Shown: positions 8,005-14,765, numbered from the stretch's first letter. The stretch is 15,240 nt of DNA from JAFGHJ01 sp964523975 (GCA_964523975.1 CAZGBM010000052.1:1-15240); one strand, 5' to 3'. Numbers and translations are program-made. Notes: generated by a model from the sequence alone, not told the origin.

Positions 8005-9257
8005 TTTAAGTACTTCCTCGGATCCGCAATCCTGCCTTCTATAGCCGTAGCCGCCGCGGTTGCCGGAGAAGCAAGATAAATAAAACTCTCCGGGTTTCCC
8101 ATTCTTCCGACAAAATTTCGATTCTGGGTCGAGAGGACTCTTTCCCCGTCGGCGAGAACTCCTTTGTGTATTCCCACACAGGGCCCGCATCCGGGGGATT
8201 CAACAGCCGCTCCAGCTTCCAGAAAAATCTCAATCAAACCTTCCTTTAAAGCGTCCAAAAAGATTTCTCTTGATGCGGGAACGACGATTAATCTCGTATC
8301 GGGATGTCTGTTTTTTCCTTTCAGAATCGATGCTGCAATCTTTAAATCTTCGAGTCTTCCGTTAGTACAGGTTCCTATAAAAACCTGGTCTATCTTAACA
8401 TCTCCTACTTCCGAAATACTTTTGACATTGTCGACCGTATGAGGGAAAGAGACTTGAGGTTCGAGATTGCTCACATCTATCTCGAGAATCTTTTCGAAAT
8501 TTGCATCCGGGTCGGATTTTATCTCTATCCATTTATCTCCTCTTCCTCTTTCTTCGAGATATCTTCTTGTAACATCATCTGTCGGGATAAGACCTGTTTT
8601 TCCTCCTGCCTCGATAGCCATGTTTGTTATCGTAAAACGCGAAGACATCGAGAGATTTTCTATCGTATCGCCTTCAAACTCCATAGCTTTATAAGTAGCG
8701 CCGTCTGCCCCGATTTTTCCAATTATATGTAGAATTATGTCTTTGGAATAAACGCCTTCCCCGAGCTTGCCTTTTATGATAAACTTGTGAGTTTCGGGAA
8801 CTCTGAGCCAGACCTTTCCCAGAGCAAAAGCAAGTGCAATATCCGTCGACCCCATACCGGTCGCGAAAGCACCAAGAGAACCGGCAGTACAGGTATGGGA
8901 ATCGGCACCAACCACCAGATTTCCCGGATTCACCCAGTCTTCAACAAGCCTCTGGTGACAGACCCCTTCTCCTACATCGGAAAGAAAAGCTCCCGTTTTT
9001 TTAGAAAACTCCCTGAGCAACTTCTGCGAGTTGGATAATTCTTTCCTCGAACTCGGAGAAGCATGGTCGATAAAAAGAATAGAATTCTTCTTATCGAATA
9101 CTTTTTCCATATTCATTTTCTTAAGTTCTTGAATGGAAAGAGGGGCTGTTCCATCCTGTGCCATAACGACATCCACTTTCGCAACTACGAGCTCTCCCGG
9201 AACAACATCTTTGCCAACGTGCTGGGCGATTATTTTCTCGGATATAGTTTTTCCCAA
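8001..9257 (-). CDS. leuC: LeuC/homoaconitase-type hydro-lyase large subunit (probable aconitase)
   Basis: The 418-residue protein matches the length of the short LeuC/HacA family. Three cysteines that hold the [4Fe-4S] cluster are present: C297 in GTCTNGR, and C357 and C360 in PGCGPCVG. DSHTCTAGSLGAFATGMGSTD (near 119-139) is the other family signature. The family dehydrates and rehydrates 2- or 3-hydroxy tricarboxylates. Here the flanking genes make citrate and use isocitrate, so citrate/isocitrate isomerisation is the expected step. The start is TTG at 9257, 4 nt after the gltA stop, with GAGGAAAG upstream; the next in-frame ATG would cut into the conserved N-terminus. It forms a complex with the overlapping leuD product. 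Databases may label it isopropylmalate dehydratase. Confidence 0.92.
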   Translation of the reverse strand: MGKTISEKIIAQHVGKDVVPGELVVAKVDVVMAQDGTAPLSIQELKKMNMEKVFDKKNSILFIDHASPSSRKELSNSQKLLREFSKKTGAFLSDVGEGVCHQRLVEDWVNPGNLVVGADSHTCTAGSLGAFATGMGSTDIALAFALGKVWLRVPETHKFIIKGKLGEGVYSKDIILHIIGKIGADGATYKAMEFEGDTIENLSMSSRFTITNMAIEAGGKTGLIPTDDVTRRYLEERGRGDKWIEIKSDPDANFEKILEIDVSNLEPQVSFPHTVDNVKSISEVGDVKIDQVFIGTCTNGRLEDLKIAASILKGKNRHPDTRLIVVPASREIFLDALKEGLIEIFLEAGAAVESPGCGPCVGIHKGVLADGERVLSTQNRNFVGRMGNPESFIYLASPATAAATAIEGRIADPRKYLK

Positions 9258-9261
9258 TTTC

Positions 9262-10434
9262 TTATCTTTCCTCTATCGGTGTATATTTTGCATTAACCGG
9301 TCCGTTATAGATGCCGCGCGGTCTGAATATACGATTGGATTCTCTGTATTCAAGAATATGTGCTACCCAGCCGGCAGCGCGCGACATCGCAAAGATGGAA
9401 GTAAATAAATCGTTAGGAATGCCAAGCGCCCTATAAACAAAACCGGAATAAAAATCGACATTAGGATATATTCCCTTGGGACCGTAGTTCTTTCCCATAA
9501 CCTCTTCGACTTTCAAAGCGGTTTTAAATAGAATTTCATCTCTATCTTGAGTCAATTCTATGGCGTATCTTTTAAGAACCCGGGCTCTCGGGTCAAGAAC
9601 CTTATATACCCTGTGTCCGAAACCCATTATCTTTCTTTTCTCCTTTACGGCGTCACTTATGTACTTCTCGATATTATCCGGACCGCCCATTTTTTCAAGC
9701 ATCTGGATAACCTCTTCGTTTGCCCCACCATGCAGATATCCCTTCAACGTACCAATGGCGCTTACAATCGAAGAATACATATCGGAAAAAGTCGAACAGG
9801 TAACCAGAGTCGCGAAAGTCGAAGCACAGACTTCATGGTCGGCGTGAAGAATCAGACAGATATCCATAATTTTCGATTCTCGCTCTCCGGGTTTTTGCCC
9901 ATGGAGCATCCACAGAAAATTAGCTGCAAAGGAAAGTTTATCATCAGGAGGTACAGGCTCTTTACCTCTTCTTATACGGTCGAATGCTGCAATGTAGGAA
10001 GGCATCTTACCTATAATTCGAATCCCAGCTCGCAGGTCGTTATCCCTATCCACCACATAATCGCCTCCTTCAGGCAAACTCATAAGCGAAACACAGGCGT
10101 TTATGACATCCATAGGATGTGCGGAAACGGGAAAATCCTTCAACCATTTTATATCCTCGGTATTCAAAGAAATATGACTTTTAAGGTTACGCGAAAACTC
10201 TTCAAGTTCGGCTTTTTTAGGAAGCTTACCGAAAATCAGAAAATAAGCCGTTTCTTCATAAGTGGACTTTTCTGCCAGCTCTTCTATAGGTATACCCCGA
10301 TAGAGTAAAATCCCGTCTTTACCGTCAATATAACTTATTGCCGTCTCAAAAGCGGCGACGCCTTCCAGTCCACGCGAGAAAAAAGCGTAATCCTGTTTCA
10401 AAACATTTTTATTTTTTTCGTTTTCAGAACCCAT
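9262..10434 (-). CDS. gltA: Citrate synthase
   Basis: This enzyme condenses oxaloacetate with acetyl-CoA to give citrate. From ATG 10434 it has 390 residues, the short type without the N-terminal extension of E. coli GltA. Numbered from the upstream GTG (subtract 2 for the ATG), the catalytic residues are H237 in YLHGGANEE, H276 in GFGHRVYK and D329 in NVDFYSG; H202 in LHADHE also fits. 2-Methylcitrate synthase has the same core motifs, but aconitase-type and isocitrate dehydrogenase genes directly downstream favour citrate synthase. It is the first gene of the operon. The GTG at 10440 overlaps the Shine-Dalgarno, so the ATG is preferred. Confidence 0.95.
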   Translation of the reverse strand: MGSENEKNKNVLKQDYAFFSRGLEGVAAFETAISYIDGKDGILLYRGIPIEELAEKSTYEETAYFLIFGKLPKKAELEEFSRNLKSHISLNTEDIKWLKDFPVSAHPMDVINACVSLMSLPEGGDYVVDRDNDLRAGIRIIGKMPSYIAAFDRIRRGKEPVPPDDKLSFAANFLWMLHGQKPGERESKIMDICLILHADHEVCASTFATLVTCSTFSDMYSSIVSAIGTLKGYLHGGANEEVIQMLEKMGGPDNIEKYISDAVKEKRKIMGFGHRVYKVLDPRARVLKRYAIELTQDRDEILFKTALKVEEVMGKNYGPKGIYPNVDFYSGFVYRALGIPNDLFTSIFAMSRAAGWVAHILEYRESNRIFRPRGIYNGPVNAKYTPIEER

Positions 10435-10437
10435 TTT

Positions 10438-10446
10438 CACCTCTCT
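10438..10446 (-). promoter_or_regulatory. Ribosome binding site that sets the gltA start
   Basis: AGAGAGGTG is followed by AAA and ATG (10434-10432). The GAGG core is 5 nt from this ATG but would leave no spacer for the GTG at 10440. I saw no confident -35/-10 pair between here and 10500. Confidence 0.75.
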
Positions 10447-10503
10447 TTTAAACCATAAATTGCAACCATAAGTTATCTATATTACCCTTTTCTGCAACCC
10501 CCC

Positions 10504-10559
10504 ACATTAAATTAAAAATCAAATATTAAAATGTAAAAATACAAATCAAAATCCAAAAA
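10504..10559 (+). repeat. A-rich heptad array upstream of gltA
   Basis: Eight consecutive seven-base units on the plus strand, mostly of the form NNNAAAA (for example ATTAAAA, TGTAAAA). The period resembles the arrays at 6092-6147 and 10852-10900, but this one reads on the opposite strand relative to transcription. Low A/T complexity makes the exact boundaries uncertain. Confidence 0.5.
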
Positions 10560-10572
10560 GAAAAAAACATTT

Positions 10573-10678
10573 ACCACAGAGAACACAGAGAGATAATTGT
10601 GTTACAAAAGAAAAAGAACACCGAGTACACAGAGAAAAAGAAAAAAATAACCACGGATTAACACGGATGAACACGGAT
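10573..10678 (+). repeat. CACAGAG and CACGGAT short tandem arrays
   Basis: Two CACAGAG units (10573-10595) and CACCGAG/CACAGAG units (10616-10634) are followed by three CACGGAT units at exact 10-bp spacing (10651-10678). All share a CACNGAK core. The CACGGAT array is the cleanest 10-bp repeat in the window. Confidence 0.8.
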
Positions 10679-10732
10679 TTTTTTGTTGTCTTTTCGCTTG
10701 AACCCTGGACCCCTTACCCCTTGAATTTATTT

Positions 10733-10838
10733 AACAACAAATTACACAAATAGCACAAATAAATTAAGAATAATCGTTTTTTTATACGGAAAATTAAATC
10801 TGTTTTTTTAATTCGTGCTATTCGTGTGATTAGTTGTT
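10733..10838. repeat. 106-nt imperfect palindromic element, copy B
   Basis: The left arm 10733-10760 and right arm 10811-10838 are inverted copies matching at 24 of 28 positions. The total length equals copy A at 5984-6089. The left arms of A and B match at 25 of 28 positions, and both share TAAGAATAATC just inside the left arm. It lies about 150 nt past the proA stop. As with copy A, an A-rich heptad array is found on its proA-proximal side. No coding content is seen. Confidence 0.78.
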
Positions 10839-10851
10839 TCTACTTTTTTTA

Positions 10852-10900
10852 ACTTTTATTTGTCATTTTGCTTTTTGATTTTTGATATTTTATTTTTATT
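10852..10900 (-). repeat. A-rich heptad array between proA and palindrome B
   Basis: Seven consecutive seven-base units read with transcription, including two adjacent ATCAAAA units followed by AGCAAAA. It occupies the same relative position to palindrome B as the 6092-6147 array does to palindrome A. Confidence 0.55.
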
Positions 10901-10955
10901 CTGACAGTAGAGCCAGGATTCCAAAAATTGTTCTGTTATTTCAAGAAAGTGAAAA

Positions 10956-10990
10956 AACAAGTAACTAGGAATCAGGAACCACGAACTATC
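10956..10990 (-). repeat. Five tandem heptads abutting the proA stop codon
   Basis: Read with transcription, five seven-base units, all ending in TT (for example CCTGATT, CCTAGTT), begin at the second base of the proA TGA stop. The unit sequence differs from the arrays after sppA and rpiA, but the length (five units, 35 nt) and placement are the same. Confidence 0.65.
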
Positions 10991-12248
10991 ACGTTTCTCT
11001 TATCTGTCCCTGACCTCTGATTATGAATTTTGTCGATGTGAGTTCGGTAAGACCCATAGGACCTCTTGCATGCAATTTTTGAGTACTTATACCGATTTCC
11101 GCTCCCATGCCGAATTCTCCACCGTCGGTAAAGCGAGTGGAAGCATTGACGTAAACCGCGGCAGAATCGACCTCTTTTAGAAACTTATTGGCATTATCGT
11201 AATCGCTTGTTACTATTGCGTCGGAATGTTTGGAGCCGTATTTGTAAATGTGGTTGATGGCATCATCTATATCATCCACAATCTTAACAGCCATTATATA
11301 ATCGAGATATTCCTCATACCAGTCGTCTTCGGTAGCCTTTTTGATATCAGGTATAATCTTTCTCGAAGCGTCACAACCCCGGAGCTCTACGTTATTCTCG
11401 GAAAACTTTTTATAAATAAGGGGAAGAAATTTCCCGGCAATATCCCGGTGAAGGAGAAGTTTCTCTGCGGCATTGCAGACGGCAGGACGGTCGGTTTTCG
11501 CATTATACACAATCCGTAAAGCCATATCGAGGTTTGCGGAAGAATCGACATAAACGTGACAATTGCCTATGCCGGTTTCTATCACAGGCACGCTTGACTC
11601 CCGAACGACTCTCTGAATCAAATCTGCACCGCCTCTTGGAATCAGAACGTCAAGATATTCGTTAAGCTTGAATAAAACTTCAACAGCCTTCCTGTCTGTA
11701 GTTTGAACCAGTTGAACCGACTCCCCGGGCAGACCCGCTCCTGTAATCGCATCCTGAATTAACTCCGTCAAAATACGGTTCGAGTTGAACGCTTCGGAAC
11801 CTCCACGGAGAAGAACGGCATTGCCGGCTTTAAGACACAAACCCGCCACATCTACGGTTACGTTTGGTCGCGCCTCGTAAATAATCCCGATTACTCCAAG
11901 GGGTACTCTTACCTTACCTACTTCAAGCCCGTTGGGTCTCTTTTTAATTCCGGTAACCTCCCCTATGGGGTCTCCCAACTGTACAACTTCTCTAAGCCCT
12001 TTTGCCATATTGTTGATTCTTTTCTCGTTCAATTCCAGTCTATCCAGAAGAGCTTTCGTAAGTCCCGCTTTTTTACCGGCACCTATATCTTCGTTATTAA
12101 CCGAGATTATTTTTTCTATCGATTCTTCGAGCTTACGGGCTATATTTAATAGTGCCTGGTTTTTCACATCTGTAGACGCATTAGCCAGTATTCTTGAAGC
12201 CTCTTTTGCTTTTTTCGCTTGAACAATAACTTCCTCTTTGATACCCAT
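10989..12248 (-). CDS. proA: Gamma-glutamyl phosphate reductase (glutamate-5-semialdehyde dehydrogenase)
   Basis: This is the second enzyme of proline synthesis. It reduces gamma-glutamyl phosphate with NADPH to glutamate-5-semialdehyde. The 419-residue length is typical. The catalytic cysteine is C258 in DRPAVCNAAEKLL; the cofactor region PLGVIGIIYEARPNV (116-130), the LLRGGSEA loop (146-153) and the C-terminal LHARGPMGLTELTS signature are intact. The ATG lies 3 nt after the proB stop, with a GGAG 8 nt upstream inside the proB end, so the two are co-transcribed and probably translationally coupled. ProA and ProB commonly act together because the phosphate intermediate is labile. Its stop codon overlaps a seven-base tandem array. 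Confidence 0.97.
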   Translation of the reverse strand: MGIKEEVIVQAKKAKEASRILANASTDVKNQALLNIARKLEESIEKIISVNNEDIGAGKKAGLTKALLDRLELNEKRINNMAKGLREVVQLGDPIGEVTGIKKRPNGLEVGKVRVPLGVIGIIYEARPNVTVDVAGLCLKAGNAVLLRGGSEAFNSNRILTELIQDAITGAGLPGESVQLVQTTDRKAVEVLFKLNEYLDVLIPRGGADLIQRVVRESSVPVIETGIGNCHVYVDSSANLDMALRIVYNAKTDRPAVCNAAEKLLLHRDIAGKFLPLIYKKFSENNVELRGCDASRKIIPDIKKATEDDWYEEYLDYIMAVKIVDDIDDAINHIYKYGSKHSDAIVTSDYDNANKFLKEVDSAAVYVNASTRFTDGGEFGMGAEIGISTQKLHARGPMGLTELTSTKFIIRGQGQIRET

Positions 12249-12251
12249 ATG

Positions 12252-13388
12252 TCAATCTCCTATAACCATATTCTCTCTATGAATTACTTCTTCCTTTTTT
12301 GCATAGCCCAGAATCGAAAAAATTTCACTGGTATGGTGCCCTTTGATTTTATCTATTTCCGAACTCGAATATTCAACCAGACCTTTTCCTATTTCGTTTC
12401 CTTCGCTATTGAGTATTGTAACCAGACTTCCCGAAGAAAATACGCCGATAACTTCGGTAATACCTCCAGGTAAGAGACTTTTCCCTTTATTCACAAGAGC
12501 TTCTTCCGCTCCTTTATCCACCTTGAGACTACCGCAAACAGGAAGATTAAAACTAAGCCACTGTTTTCTCTTGGGAAGAACATCTCCTGCCGGCAGGAAT
12601 GTCGTGCCGATATTATATCCTTCGTCGTTTTCAAGCATGTTAACCAGATCTATAACCACGTTTTTTCTATATCCGGGGCCAATAATCATCGTTATACCGG
12701 AATCGAAGGCAACCTTTGCCGCTTCGATTTTCGTGTACATCCCTCCCGTACTCGCTTCGCTTCCTTTACTGCCGGCTAAATTTTCTATCTCCGGCGTGAT
12801 TTTTTCGACTTTTCGGATAATCTCAAGTGATTCTTTCCCCTGGGCAGGGTCTCCCTTATAAAGCCCTTCGATATCGCTTAGATTTATTAAAACATCGGCT
12901 TCCGCAAGACTCGCCACCCTGGCAGAAAGAGTATCGTTGTCGCCGAATTTAATTTCATTCGTTGCCACGGTATCATTTTCGTTAACGATGGGTATAACTC
13001 CGTACTTTAGGAGCGTTATAAGGGTATTAAAAGCATTCAGATACCTATCTCTATCTTCAAGGTCACTGGAAGTAAGCAGAATCTGCGCACCCATTTCTCC
13101 GTATTCACGTAAAAATCTGTTATATACGCCTATCAAAAGCCCCTGACCTATAGCTGCCATTGCCTGCTGTTCAGGTATCAAATCGGGTCTTTTCTCACAC
13201 CCTAATTCTCCCATACCGGCACCGATAGCTCCCGAAGTTACAAGGATTACTTCCTTACCCCGATTTTTAAGGTCCACCAGTTGTCTGACTATATTGTCCA
13301 TCATGGTAAGGTTTAGTTTGCCGGCTGAGTGAGTTATCGTAGAGCTGCCAACTTTTACAACAATCCGTTTATATTTTTTATTACCCAT
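12252..13388 (-). CDS. proB: Glutamate 5-kinase with PUA domain
   Basis: This is the first and usually feedback-controlled step of proline synthesis: ATP plus glutamate gives gamma-glutamyl phosphate. The 378-residue protein has an amino-acid kinase domain (about 5-260) with KVGSS (12-16), TSGAIGAG (51-58), NENDTVA (136-142), FGDND (148-152), SDIEGLY (171-177) and K220 after TGGM. A C-terminal PUA domain covers about 278-360, as in E. coli ProB. It heads a two-gene unit with proA. No Shine-Dalgarno precedes the ATG; instead, a good sigma-70-like promoter ends about 8 nt upstream, so the message may be leaderless or nearly so. Confidence 0.97.
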   Translation of the reverse strand: MGNKKYKRIVVKVGSSTITHSAGKLNLTMMDNIVRQLVDLKNRGKEVILVTSGAIGAGMGELGCEKRPDLIPEQQAMAAIGQGLLIGVYNRFLREYGEMGAQILLTSSDLEDRDRYLNAFNTLITLLKYGVIPIVNENDTVATNEIKFGDNDTLSARVASLAEADVLINLSDIEGLYKGDPAQGKESLEIIRKVEKITPEIENLAGSKGSEASTGGMYTKIEAAKVAFDSGITMIIGPGYRKNVVIDLVNMLENDEGYNIGTTFLPAGDVLPKRKQWLSFNLPVCGSLKVDKGAEEALVNKGKSLLPGGITEVIGVFSSGSLVTILNSEGNEIGKGLVEYSSSEIDKIKGHHTSEIFSILGYAKKEEVIHRENMVIGD

Positions 13389-13396
13389 TTTTTATG

Positions 13397-13424
13397 AATA
13401 TAAAACCCCAAATTTGTTTGTCAA
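13397..13424 (-). promoter_or_regulatory. Sigma-70-like promoter of proBA
   Basis: A perfect -35 box TTGACA (13424-13419) is separated by 16 nt from TATATT (13402-13397). A start site 5-9 nt downstream would fall at about 13392-13388, that is, on or just before the proB ATG at 13388. This is the only promoter in the window with two good boxes and a usable spacer. Confidence 0.65.
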
Positions 13425-13649
13425 GAGCAAACCCCCTCTCCCTACCCCCCATTTTTTAACCACAGAGGGCACAGAGAAAAAATATATGTTGTTTAAAACC
13501 CGACCCACCCCACAAAGATTATCTCACACAAAGCCACAAAGAACACAAAGAAAAACAACAAAATTTATATTTTTGATTAAAACCCTAAACCCCTCCCAAA
13601 AAATCGAAACAACAAATAGCACGAATAGCACAAATAAAGAAAATATTTT
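13425..13649. repeat. Alternating G-rich and heptamer-array cassettes upstream of proB
   Basis: Between the unknown gene and the proB promoter the sequence alternates strictly. It runs G-rich block 13431-13456, CACAGAG array 13460-13476, G-rich block 13491-13511, CACAAAG array 13525-13550, G-rich block about 13575-13599, and a CACGAAT/CACAAAT array 13608-13635 (G-rich refers to the minus strand). Steps between like elements are about 60-85 nt. The join 13470-13498, read on minus, is nearly the same as 152-181 read on plus (one gap, about two mismatches). No gene is supported here. Confidence 0.75.
13608..13635 (+). repeat. Half copy of the 106-nt palindromic element
   Basis: These 28 nt match the left arms of copies A and B, starting with AACAAC and carrying CACGAAT and CACAAAT at 9-bp spacing. 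No matching right arm follows within 110 nt, where instead the 3' end of the unknown gene lies (stop at 13650). It could be a truncated element or simply a single array of the same kind. Confidence 0.6.
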
Positions 13650-14717
13650 TTATTTCGTAGTTTTCTTCCCATCAAAAACAAGATATTTTTCCTCCCATTT
13701 CCATTCGGGTTGGAAGGCTGCTTCGGTTATTATTACTACTTTTTCATTATTTACTAGTTTTTCTATTTCATCTTTTACTTTTCCCGGGATATATAATGCC
13801 GGAAAAAGTTCTTCCATATTCTCTTTATCAATGATTACCATGTCAAATCTATGGCGGAACGGCATCTTTTTTAATCTCTTTTTATACTCAAATATCTCCT
13901 TTTTAAAAGTACGCGGAAACCTGTCTGGGGCAAATAAAGGTTGGAAAAATCTGGAATATTGATATTTCATCTTAATTTTTTCTCTTTTTGAAAAAGACTT
14001 TATAATTTCTCTATCTTTTTCGTTTAACTCAAATACTAAATATTCCTCACTAAGTTTCCATCTAGAATTATATGCGGCACCCGATACTATAACTGTATTG
14101 TTTTTATTACTCTTAATTAAATCAGTTATTTCCTTTTTAGCATGCATGGGCATTTTCAATAAAGGTAGTAATTCGTTATAGTTATCTACATCTACTTTAT
14201 AAGTATGATTCGAAATATCAACTTCCCTAACATTTACAAAATATTCCCTAAGCTTTTTTCTTTCTTCCGTAGATTGGACAAAAGCGTTATTACTAAAAAT
14301 GTCTACGCTATATTTCCTTTTTAGAACGGGAGCAACTTTATCAGCAATATTTATCCTTTTTTCTCCTTTTTCATAGAGCATTTCTTTTTTTTCTTCCCAT
14401 ATCAGATATTTCGCATCCCAAATCCACTTAGGATCAAAAGTAGCTTCAGAGACAAAAACCACTTTACCTTTCGTAATAATATCTCTTATTTCATCTTTTA
14501 TTTCGTTTGGAATATTTAAAACGGGTAAAATTTCCGCGATATTTTTACTGTCTACTCTACATGTGAAATAACGAACGCCTGTTGATACAACTTTCATTAA
14601 GTAACTATTAAGTGCACCCGGATATTGCCTTGGGAAACCCTTTGCATGATATTTTGCTTTAATTTCTTCCTCGTTATTTTTGAGTCTTCTTCTCATCAAA
14701 AAGAAAACACTTTCCAT
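13650..14717 (-). CDS. Unknown protein with three copies of a ~120-residue unit
   Basis: I do not recognise this 355-residue protein. It is almost wholly three tandem copies of one unit. The best conserved cores are residues about 50-109, 172-230 and 291-349, with pattern V/I-D-x-x-N...E-L-x-P...I-P...K-x-E-I...V-I-V-x-E-A-A-F-x-P-x-W-K-W...K-Y-L-V-F. The aligned prolines P65, P185 and P306 give a period of 120-121. Each unit also has an upstream K-x-K-Y (20-23, 133-136, 249-252), and FPR appears in units 1 and 3. It is basic and charged, with no signal peptide or membrane segment. No Shine-Dalgarno is seen at the ATG. It lies 41 nt after rpiA and looks richer in A/T than its neighbours. Function cannot be assigned. 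Confidence 0.75.
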   Translation of the reverse strand: MESVFFLMRRRLKNNEEEIKAKYHAKGFPRQYPGALNSYLMKVVSTGVRYFTCRVDSKNIAEILPVLNIPNEIKDEIRDIITKGKVVFVSEATFDPKWIWDAKYLIWEEKKEMLYEKGEKRINIADKVAPVLKRKYSVDIFSNNAFVQSTEERKKLREYFVNVREVDISNHTYKVDVDNYNELLPLLKMPMHAKKEITDLIKSNKNNTVIVSGAAYNSRWKLSEEYLVFELNEKDREIIKSFSKREKIKMKYQYSRFFQPLFAPDRFPRTFKKEIFEYKKRLKKMPFRHRFDMVIIDKENMEELFPALYIPGKVKDEIEKLVNNEKVVIITEAAFQPEWKWEEKYLVFDGKKTTK

Positions 14718-14730
14718 TCACAGTTAATTT

Positions 14731-14765
14731 TTTACTACTAACTACCAACTTCTAACTACTAACTC
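14731..14765 (-). repeat. Five tandem heptads overlapping the rpiA stop codon
   Basis: Read with transcription, five seven-base units of consensus TAGTTAG (for example TAGTTAG, AAGTTGG) cover the last two bases of an rpiA codon, its final sense codon and stop, and most of the gap to the unknown gene. Within the array, units 1-2 and 3-4 form an imperfect 14-bp repeat. Confidence 0.7.

Larger units (their letters stand above)
10447..10988. other. Gene-free, repeat-filled spacer between proA and gltA
   Basis: There is no gene in this spacer of about 540 nt. In transcription order it holds: five heptads at the proA stop (10990-10956); unassigned sequence; an A-rich heptad array (10900-10852); palindrome copy B (10838-10733); a G-rich heptad-like block (about 10723-10700, GGGGTAAGGGGT); CACGGAT and CACAGAG arrays (10678-10573); a second A-rich heptad array (10559-10504); a short G-rich run near 10500; and an A/T-rich leader for gltA. 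The gltA operon promoter should lie in its last part, but I cannot identify it confidently. Confidence 0.65.

Noticed and set aside
8005..8190. Longer N-terminus for the LeuD-like protein
   Set aside because: The extra 62 residues overlap leuC, are unlike any LeuD, and the internal ATG at 8004 has a normal site and the family's usual N-terminus.
9547..10308. 253-residue open frame opposite citrate synthase
   Set aside because: It lies wholly within the conserved gltA coding region on the other strand with no independent support.
10573..10678. CRISPR array
   Set aside because: The units are 7-10 bp with 2-3 bp gaps, there are no 25-40 bp spacers, and no cas genes are near.
13389..13649. tRNA or small RNA gene in the spacers
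   Set aside because: No cloverleaf, no T-arm consensus and no promoter-terminator pair was found in any spacer.
13414..13962. 182-residue plus-strand frame across the proB spacer and the unknown gene
   Set aside because: Its first part translates repeat cassettes and the rest is antisense to the triplicated protein; there is no ribosome binding site.
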